From: an uncultured Lachnospiraceae bacterium
Lineage (GTDB): Bacteria > Bacillota > Clostridia > Lachnospirales > Lachnospiraceae
Length of the DNA stretch: 64,000 nucleotides
Direction of reading: 5' to 3'
Assembly: GCA_910579275.1 (NCBI GenBank)
Contig: CAJTTO010000007.1
Location: 1-64,000 of the forward strand
In this document: positions 58,263-64,000 of the stretch, in pieces
Numbering within the stretch: position 1 is the stretch's first letter
Layout: every line of letters begins with the position of its first letter
Program-made: the position numbers and the translations under genes
The notes under the pieces: model-generated
The model's database searches: none
Seen by the model: the letters and a program-made list of their open reading frames with translations, nothing else
What the model was told of the DNA's origin: nothing

Positions 58263-60956
58263 CTACTTCGTCCCGTCAAAAAAGCTCATCTCCCACTTCT
58301 CGTTCTCGAACGCGAAGAACTGGTCGCAGCCGAGGTACAGCTTGGAGTCGCTTCGCATGACGGGCACGAGGAAGAACCCCCACTGATCCTTCGCCGCAAA
58401 CACGAAGAACTTGACCTCGTCGTCCTCTATAATGTCCATCTCATCCTGCAGCAGGCACTCCGTGTACTTTTCATACTTTTCTATAATTTCCTCGTATGTC
58501 TTCTCCCTGTACTGCTCTTTCCTGTTGTGGTAGACATAGCGGTACTTGAGGATGCCGTCCCCGTCCTTGAGCATCAGCTCGAGGTGGGCAATGTTCCTGT
58601 TTCTGGACAGATGACCGCAGGTCTGTTCGCGGTCGAGACTGTAGATAAGCATTACTTCGCGGCTGTCGTGGGTCATGCCGCTGATGGAGTAGGGTATGGC
58701 GGGCATGGTGTAGCGCAGGTTCACGTCGGCAAAGCCGAGCTTCTTGGCATTGACATACTGGATGGCGCCCCTGACGCAGGCAAGCTTGAGCTCGGTGATG
58801 CTGCCTTTGCTGTTATCCCGGGTCTGCTGCTTAAACTCGATGCTCTTTCCGGGCACAAACTCCTTGAGCGCCTCGCGGAAGATGTCGATGCGGCAGGACT
58901 GCCCCGTAAGCTTTATCATGGAATAGGCGTCGAGCGTCCTGTTGGTATAAAATTCCAGCAGGAACTTGTTGATGATGCTGTAGATGTCCGCCTTCAGCAA
59001 GAGCTCGATTTCCTTGATGTTGAACACCACGTCGGGGAAGGTGTGGTTGTATACCAGCTCCCCGTTCTCCCGCACCACGAGGTTCCAGCGGTCTATGCGC
59101 GTGATGCGCAGGTCCTCGTCCTCCTTGTCGTAATTCGACTGGAAGCGGTTCCTGACAATCCCCTCGCTCGCATAGAATTTCTTCTTCATCTTGTCCGCTA
59201 TCTCGAACAGGAAATAGAAGTTGTTCTTGACCATGTAGTAGTCGTCCCGCGTGTGGTTTTCGTACTGCTTGAAGCGCGTGGGGATGATTTCCTCCGCCGC
59301 GTCGTATGCCTTGTTGAGCCTGTCATAGACCTCGTCCTTCCCGAACTCGTCCACATAGCGGAAGATGTCCTCGCTCGCGACGGTGATGAGGTCGTCGATG
59401 TGCACCATTTCCTTCCTGCTGTAGTAGTTGGCAAACATGATCTTGATGTACTGCATGATGCGGTACGTGATGTTGTCGCCGCCGAAGTTGGTGTCGCCGT
59501 TCTCGTAGGTTGTCTCGATGTCGACGCGGTATGCGACGCTGTCATTGCTGATGGTGAACTGGCTCGAGCACAGGTCGGTCGTGCCGCCGCCGCAGTCGAT
59601 AATCAGCGCGGAATACAGTGCGCCGTCCTCGTAGCGCTGCTTTTCTATCAGGCTGTTGATGGAGTTGTAGATTACCGCCGTCCCCTCGTCAAGCATGTGC
59701 ACCGCGTCAATCTCATACTCGGGCAGCAGCTCCGTGAACATCCGGTTAAACTGCTGCTTGAGCTTCACTGGGCTCGTGAGGTGGAGCTTTTTGAACCGGC
59801 ATTTGAACCGCTGCTCGGCACACCGGATGACGTACAGGAGGTACTCCCGGATAATGGTTCCCCTGACGACCTTCGCGATATGCCCCTCCTTGTCCGTGAC
59901 CTCCTGTACCTGTTCATAGCTCCCCACCCAACGTTTCATCTCATAAAAGATGCTGAACGACTCGTCGTAGTATTTCACGCGGGTGTCCTTTTTCGCCTCG
60001 TAGCCGAAGTGGTATATGATGTTGTCCCTGTCGCTGCAGTCTGCCACGCACGCGACGGTCGGGAGCATCGGCACCCATTTTTTCTCGCTTTTCTCATTAT
60101 TCAAAAAATAGACCTCATTGACGGCGTCAAGCTTCACGCGGTGGTTTAAGAGGTCATTGTTGTCATGGTTCTGTATGTAGCCGTAGTCGAGGTATGTGCC
60201 TGCGGTGGTGTTGGTGGTGCCAAAGTCAATGGACAGGATGGCGTCCGTGTCCTCGACCTCGCGGATTTCAAGGTCAACGAGCGGTATGCGGTAATAGTTG
60301 AGGCTGACAAGGGGCTTCTGTTCGATGTCATAGTAGACGCGGTAGAGGATGTCCGATTCCTTTTTTTCGAAAAACATCAGGTAGTATGCCTTGTGGTCGC
60401 TCAGCCTGACCGGCTGTGAGCCGTCCCGCTCGAGGAAAAAGCCCTCCGGATCCGCGCCGTCGCTCACGAGGTTCAGAATCGTACAGATTCCGTTGTCCTC
60501 GCCGACAAGCAGCACATTGGACTCCACGAGGTGGTTTATCACAACCTTGCTGATGTCATTTCGTTTGCTCCTGTCGATGCCTACCTGATACTTGTCATAC
60601 AGCGAGAGGTCAAGCCCGTTGTAGAGGACGAGTCTTGCCGGATTATGGATGGTTCCCTCGTCCCGCAGGCACGTCCCCATCTTCCGGAACAGCAGGTTGG
60701 ACAGCCTGTCCATGCCGCCCTCCGCCTCGCGCCGGATGAGCAGCGCCTCCCGCTCGCCCCTGTAGCGGAGTATGGTCTCAATCAGTTCATACCTGTTGAG
60801 CGGGTCGGTGATGCCCTTGATGATCTTTTCCTTGGTGCAGATGTCGCGCAGCTGGTAGGTCGTCATCTCCTCAAGGCTTTTCCTCCTGTAGGTGTTGCTG
60901 TAGGTCTTTACCGGACTGCTGTCCAGATGTAATGTGTATGACGGTTTGTTTGGCAT
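58263..60956 (-). CDS. Hsp70/actin-fold ATPase-like protein (897 aa)
   Basis: The N-terminal ~70 residues include a SAP-like helix pair (LRDICTKEKIIKGITDPLNR). A long region follows, then an Hsp70/actin nucleotide-binding core: phosphate 1 SIDFGTTNTTAGTY (about residue 245), phosphate 2 LIIDCGGGTTDL and the adenosine motif KLTGQSCRIDIF. A C-terminal beta-rich domain ends the protein. The layout resembles SrfB/Hsp70-like proteins rather than DnaK. It probably acts as an ATP-dependent chaperone or scaffold for the injection system. The gene is much more GC-rich than the next one, which also creates a long accidental open frame on the opposite strand. Confidence 0.78.
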   Translation of the reverse strand: MPNKPSYTLHLDSSPVKTYSNTYRRKSLEEMTTYQLRDICTKEKIIKGITDPLNRYELIETILRYRGEREALLIRREAEGGMDRLSNLLFRKMGTCLRDEGTIHNPARLVLYNGLDLSLYDKYQVGIDRSKRNDISKVVINHLVESNVLLVGEDNGICTILNLVSDGADPEGFFLERDGSQPVRLSDHKAYYLMFFEKKESDILYRVYYDIEQKPLVSLNYYRIPLVDLEIREVEDTDAILSIDFGTTNTTAGTYLDYGYIQNHDNNDLLNHRVKLDAVNEVYFLNNEKSEKKWVPMLPTVACVADCSDRDNIIYHFGYEAKKDTRVKYYDESFSIFYEMKRWVGSYEQVQEVTDKEGHIAKVVRGTIIREYLLYVIRCAEQRFKCRFKKLHLTSPVKLKQQFNRMFTELLPEYEIDAVHMLDEGTAVIYNSINSLIEKQRYEDGALYSALIIDCGGGTTDLCSSQFTISNDSVAYRVDIETTYENGDTNFGGDNITYRIMQYIKIMFANYYSRKEMVHIDDLITVASEDIFRYVDEFGKDEVYDRLNKAYDAAEEIIPTRFKQYENHTRDDYYMVKNNFYFLFEIADKMKKKFYASEGIVRNRFQSNYDKEDEDLRITRIDRWNLVVRENGELVYNHTFPDVVFNIKEIELLLKADIYSIINKFLLEFYTNRTLDAYSMIKLTGQSCRIDIFREALKEFVPGKSIEFKQQTRDNSKGSITELKLACVRGAIQYVNAKKLGFADVNLRYTMPAIPYSISGMTHDSREVMLIYSLDREQTCGHLSRNRNIAHLELMLKDGDGILKYRYVYHNRKEQYREKTYEEIIEKYEKYTECLLQDEMDIIEDDEVKFFVFAAKDQWGFFLVPVMRSDSKLYLGCDQFFAFENEKWEMSFFDGTK

Positions 60957-60977
60957 GAATTCTCCCCTTTTCTGTTG

Positions 60978-61017
60978 TATTATACTGAGCGGTCAGTCTT
61001 TTCGACCGCCAGTATAT
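60978..61017 (-). other. Hairpin between the PP2C-like and Hsp70-like genes
   Basis: ATACTG-gcggtc and gaccgc-CAGTAT arms (60983-61015) form a strong stem with a ~9-base loop. No T tract follows on the minus strand, so an mRNA processing or stability element is more likely than a terminator. Confidence 0.55.
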
Positions 61018-61025
61018 ATCGCTGG

Positions 61026-62990
61026 TTAATTGGTCACATCCACAGGGTCAGGCACTGCGTCGTCCTCGCTGTACAGCGCCTTCTGAAGCTGCTGCAGGGA
61101 AGTGATTGTGTTCCCCACTGCTGTGGCGCTGGATGTGTCGCCCAGATTATTGTAGGCGTCCCTTGCATTGCTTAACTCGTCAATTGCGGACTCGTAATCC
61201 CCGCACGCCATGTAGGACATTCCGTCAAGGACGCTCTGGAGCGCCTGCTGCTGGTCGGGCCCATACTGGGCGCCCTCCTGCTTGGAGCCTGCGTTCATCG
61301 CCTGGCTCACATTTCCTGTCTGCGCGTAGATTTCCTTTGCTGTGGCGAAGTACTCCGCCGCCTCGTCGTAATTGCCGCTGTGCTGCGCCTCGTTGCCCTT
61401 CTGGATATAGCTGTCCGCCTCGGCTTCAAGCTCCTGCGTGGTCTGTTTCTTGATGTTTTCCTCGATGTTGTCGAGCTTGATGTTGACCAGCGAAATCCTG
61501 CTGTCCGCGTTTGCCACGTTGTAATCTTCTTTTGCAAGCTGGTACAGCTCCAGTGCGGTCTGGTACTGTGTCTTTGCCTGTACATAGAGTTTCTGATCCA
61601 TGAGCGCCTGTCCTGAGCTTTCAAAGGATGCCGCGTCAAGCATCGCCTTTTCCCCATTGACTGTCCTGAGGTTGACATTTGCCACATCCCGCTTTGCCGT
61701 GTCATCAATGCTGTCGGCTGCCTTGGCGGCGGTTTCAAACGCCTCGGAAGCGGCGTCATAATTGTATGCAGACAATGCTTCTGTTCCGTCCCGCATGTTC
61801 TCCGCATATGTTTTGTAAGTCTGTATCGCTTTATCATAATCGGTGTTTTCACCGTACTCGTTCTTTAATTCCTCCGATTTCCCAAGCGCTGCGCCATACT
61901 TATTTGCCGCCTTTTTGTACTCTCCCTCCGAGACTGCCTGCTCTGCCTCGGTCAGGTATCCTGATACGGCATCATACACAAGCGCTGTCTGTTTTGCTGT
62001 GTACATCTTGGAATTTTTGCCCGCCTTTATCTTGTCCGCAAGCTCCACCGCCTCGTCAAACTGACCGTCGGCAGCAGCGTAATTCAATTCGTTCAGGTAT
62101 GTAATTCCCCGCTCCTTCAGGGTAAGCATCTGTTCCGCATTCTTTTTATTCGAGCGGTATTTCATGAAAAAAATGGTCAGGCAGACCATAAGCACGGTTA
62201 CCAGTACCGTGGAGACAATCTTCACAACCTTCTTGATTTTGCCCGCCTTGGGATTGTTGTAGACCTTGTCCACGAACACGGTGGCTATGGTGTAATTTTC
62301 CAGCAGGGTGCGCTGGTGGCTCAGCACGATGTCCTCCATGTTGGTGCACACGGTCTCCGGCTCGGACGCGCCGTCTATGGAGTCAAGTATCTCCGCGTCC
62401 CCGACCGACTCCCAGATTCCCCTGGTCAGCAGGCAGATAATGTCGCCGTCCTCGAGCTTTCTCTTCTTGGAAAATACCGGGGAAAACCTTCCGGGCTGTC
62501 CCAGGTAGCTGTACAGGTTGTGGCGCTCTTCATGGCCTGCAACCTGGTCAATGGGGATTTCCTCATTGTCCGCCATCCGCTGGCTGAGCGACGTGTCCTT
62601 GGTGCGGAACTTGATGTTGCCATTCCTGATGGTGATAAGTCTGGCATTCCCGGCATGGGCATAGCGGAACTTTTTGTAATCGGTCAGCACGACCACCATG
62701 CTCACCTCGAGCCGGATTTCCTTTGACTCCTTGAGCAGTACCCTGTGGGCAATATTCAGATATTTCTTACACTTTCCCTTGGACATGCCGGGATTTTCCG
62801 TGAAGGCTGTAATCAGCTCCGTGACTGCCATCTTGGCACTCTCCGCATGCTGGTCGTTGTCTATGCCGTCCGCGATACAGTAGCACGCATAATCCTTCAG
62901 CTCCACGAACGCAAAATAATCCGAGTTAATCAGATAGCTTCCGGACTCCGATATGAACTTTGTCTTAAATGATGCATTTTCCTTGCGCAT
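61026..62990 (-). CDS. PP2C-like (degenerate) phosphatase, membrane anchor and extracytoplasmic TPR repeats
   Basis: A 654-residue protein. Residues 1-~245 follow the PP2C fold: CIADGIDNDQHAESA, RYAHAGNARLITI, ICLLTRGIWESVGDAEI and ENYTIATVFVD. Against the canonical DGMGG, GDSR, SDG and DN motifs several metal-ligand aspartates are lost (TRG in place of SDG, GNAR in place of GDSR, EN in place of DN), so catalysis is doubtful. One membrane helix (IVSTVLVTVLMVCLTIFFM, about 262-280) precedes ~370 residues of TPR-like helical repeats facing outward. It may sense or scaffold the apparatus; a kinase may lie beyond the window. Confidence 0.78.
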   Translation of the reverse strand: MRKENASFKTKFISESGSYLINSDYFAFVELKDYACYCIADGIDNDQHAESAKMAVTELITAFTENPGMSKGKCKKYLNIAHRVLLKESKEIRLEVSMVVVLTDYKKFRYAHAGNARLITIRNGNIKFRTKDTSLSQRMADNEEIPIDQVAGHEERHNLYSYLGQPGRFSPVFSKKRKLEDGDIICLLTRGIWESVGDAEILDSIDGASEPETVCTNMEDIVLSHQRTLLENYTIATVFVDKVYNNPKAGKIKKVVKIVSTVLVTVLMVCLTIFFMKYRSNKKNAEQMLTLKERGITYLNELNYAAADGQFDEAVELADKIKAGKNSKMYTAKQTALVYDAVSGYLTEAEQAVSEGEYKKAANKYGAALGKSEELKNEYGENTDYDKAIQTYKTYAENMRDGTEALSAYNYDAASEAFETAAKAADSIDDTAKRDVANVNLRTVNGEKAMLDAASFESSGQALMDQKLYVQAKTQYQTALELYQLAKEDYNVANADSRISLVNIKLDNIEENIKKQTTQELEAEADSYIQKGNEAQHSGNYDEAAEYFATAKEIYAQTGNVSQAMNAGSKQEGAQYGPDQQQALQSVLDGMSYMACGDYESAIDELSNARDAYNNLGDTSSATAVGNTITSLQQLQKALYSEDDAVPDPVDVTN

Positions 62991-63043
62991 ACAAACCTTA
63001 TCCTCTCTATCTTACTTTTATAAAGCTTTTGTATAGACAGAAT

Positions 63044-63586
63044 CTATTCCATATACCAAAGTGCTACCATATGGAACACAATTCCCATATATACAATTGT
63101 GTCGTATATAATTATCCGAAAAAAACTTGCTATTCTTGTCCTTGTCTCTCCGACATTATGTAATACTAAACCAAAACATATTACTGATGGGATAATACTG
63201 ATTAAAAGGAAACAAATTAAATAAGATAATTTTATTGCCCCCAAATAGCTGTACCCCCAATAATTAAAAAACCATATGTACGCAGCGATAAGCGCCGATG
63301 CCCATACATCTGCAAAATAAAATACGGATTTAAAGTTACCTTGCATTACTTTTACCCGAAACTTATTCAAATGTAGTCTACATGCATTTTTTACAAATAC
63401 TAACTCTATGAATATAAAATTAATTAAAAATACTAATGTTCCTATAAAATTAAACCAAATATTATTCATTTCAACGGAAGCTTTTACATACCACCTAAAT
63501 AAAATTAATATTCCTATAAAGAAAAATGTAAATAAACATTTGCTTTTAAAATTTGGACTGTTACTATCATCATATTGATAACGCAT
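63044..63586 (-). CDS. Four-segment membrane protein, unknown (180 aa)
   Basis: A 180-residue AT-rich gene for a membrane protein with about five hydrophobic segments (FTFFFIGILILFRWYV, FIGTLVFLINFIFIELVF, and others). The C-terminal part (RTRIASFFRIIIYDTIVYMG) resembles the matching part of the next gene rightward, so the two look like tandem paralogues. AGGAGAAG precedes the ATG. It lies 54 bases upstream of the PP2C-like gene. Role unknown; an immunity or accessory protein is possible. Confidence 0.6.
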   Translation of the reverse strand: MRYQYDDSNSPNFKSKCLFTFFFIGILILFRWYVKASVEMNNIWFNFIGTLVFLINFIFIELVFVKNACRLHLNKFRVKVMQGNFKSVFYFADVWASALIAAYIWFFNYWGYSYLGAIKLSYLICFLLISIIPSVICFGLVLHNVGETRTRIASFFRIIIYDTIVYMGIVFHMVALWYME

Positions 63587-63653
63587 GCTTTACTTCTCCT
63601 ATCTTCTTTCTTCTAATTCATTTAGCATCCGCAAACTTGTTTTCCTGATTTAG

Positions 63654-64000
63654 CTAAACCTGTCTCATAAATATTACAAAAAAAATTAAATTCAATACTA
63701 TTCCTGTATTTATTAGCAAATTACATATCATATGACGAAAAAAACAATAAATTCTGCATCTTAAACTATTTCGCCTTTTTAAAATAATCATCATATAAAT
63801 TAATTCTAAGAAAAAAAACAAAATAAATATAATAATATACAAATATGCATCCAATTTAATCTCTCTAACAATATTTATGTTAAAAAACAGCAAATACACA
63901 GAAATACCGTAAGTTACACAGCATCCATAGATATATAATATACATGAGATTTTTCCCTTATAAAATTCTGTATGTACAATATTTAAGTTATCTATGCATG
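63654..64000 (-). CDS. Membrane protein, partial, paralogue of the preceding gene
   Basis: The minus-strand frame is open from the stop at 63654 to the window edge, so the gene starts beyond 64000. The visible C-terminus has membrane segments (AYLYIIIFILFFFLELIYMM, and LLINTGIVLNLIFFVIFM), and RCRIYCFFRHMICNLL aligns by eye with RTRIASFFRIIIYDTI of the 180-residue protein. A GTG at 63899 is not needed as a start, since coding-like sequence (CILYIYGCCVTYGISVYLLF) continues through it. Confidence 0.55.
   Translation of the reverse strand, partial: CIDNLNIVHTEFYKGKISCILYIYGCCVTYGISVYLLFFNINIVREIKLDAYLYIIIFILFFFLELIYMMIILKRRNSLRCRIYCFFRHMICNLLINTGIVLNLIFFVIFMRQV

Noticed and set aside
58251..60149. 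A 632-codon open frame on the plus strand opposite the Hsp70-like gene
   Set aside because: It is antisense to a gene with clear nucleotide-binding motifs, has repetitive low-complexity Val/Leu/Asp composition and no family resemblance. GC-rich third positions on the real gene explain it.

Overview
The window reads as chromosome of a spore-forming Gram-positive of the class Clostridia, most like the Lachnospiraceae. Evidence: sporulation genes (spoIIP, gpr, a SpoIIM-type protein), the clostridial orders rpsT/gpr/spoIIP and yicC-remA-rpoZ-rimO-pgsA-recA-recX-rny, AGGAGG ribosome sites nearly everywhere, and AT-rich intergenic DNA with classical sigma-A promoters. No tRNA gene or CRISPR array was seen. 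The left edge looks like the leader of an rRNA operon running out of the window.

Bases 1-30,650 are mostly core genome: thioredoxin and a membrane exporter; germination protease and SpoIIP; rpsT; a HAD hydrolase and a PflA-type radical SAM protein; the glycolytic operon gap-pgk-tpiA; a PHP phosphatase facing mnmA; a flippase; DAHP synthase; xerD, spoIIM-like, Nudix and rny; recA-recX; pgsA, rimO, rpoZ, remA and yicC; then an LTA-synthase-type sulfatase and a YfhO-type membrane protein. Two miniature mobile elements sit between these genes: a 107-155 bp repeat with two copies, and a 173 bp inverted-repeat element with a 10-12 bp target duplication. Guanylate kinase (gmk), normally between remA and rpoZ, is absent.

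Bases 30,650-34,810 are regulatory and accessory: a small HTH regulator, a 43-residue secreted-type peptide gene whose stop codon overlaps the stop of a convergent 603-residue double-HTH/TPR regulator (a candidate peptide quorum-sensing pair), two tandem Arc-like ribbon-helix-helix proteins, and a highly structured intergenic stretch.

Bases 34,810-64,000 form one large leftward locus that looks like an effector-delivery system of contractile-injection (VgrG/Rhs) type in a Gram-positive. Its right part encodes a PP2C-like/TM/repeat protein with a degenerate phosphatase site, an Hsp70/actin-fold ATPase, and four conserved proteins of unknown function. Its centre is a 2402-residue VgrG-Rhs-toxin fusion. 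Its left part holds a second VgrG-like spike, a DcrB-like protein, a pentapeptide-repeat protein, an Imm11-like protein and a PAAR-like (DUF4280) protein. Between them lie toxin cassettes. The current tip is a SitA6-like HHxLP nuclease-type domain followed by a double-CXXCG immunity protein. A promoterless orphan Rhs cassette carries a YwqJ deaminase with YwqK immunity and endonuclease V, with a YwqG protein just before it, in the order of the Bacillus subtilis ywqG-ywqJ-ywqK-ywqL block. A third Rhs remnant is internally deleted. About 1 kb of near-identical direct repeat between the active gene and the orphan would let recombination swap tips. Rhs cores are GC-rich while tips and immunity genes are AT-rich, the usual signature of cassette exchange.
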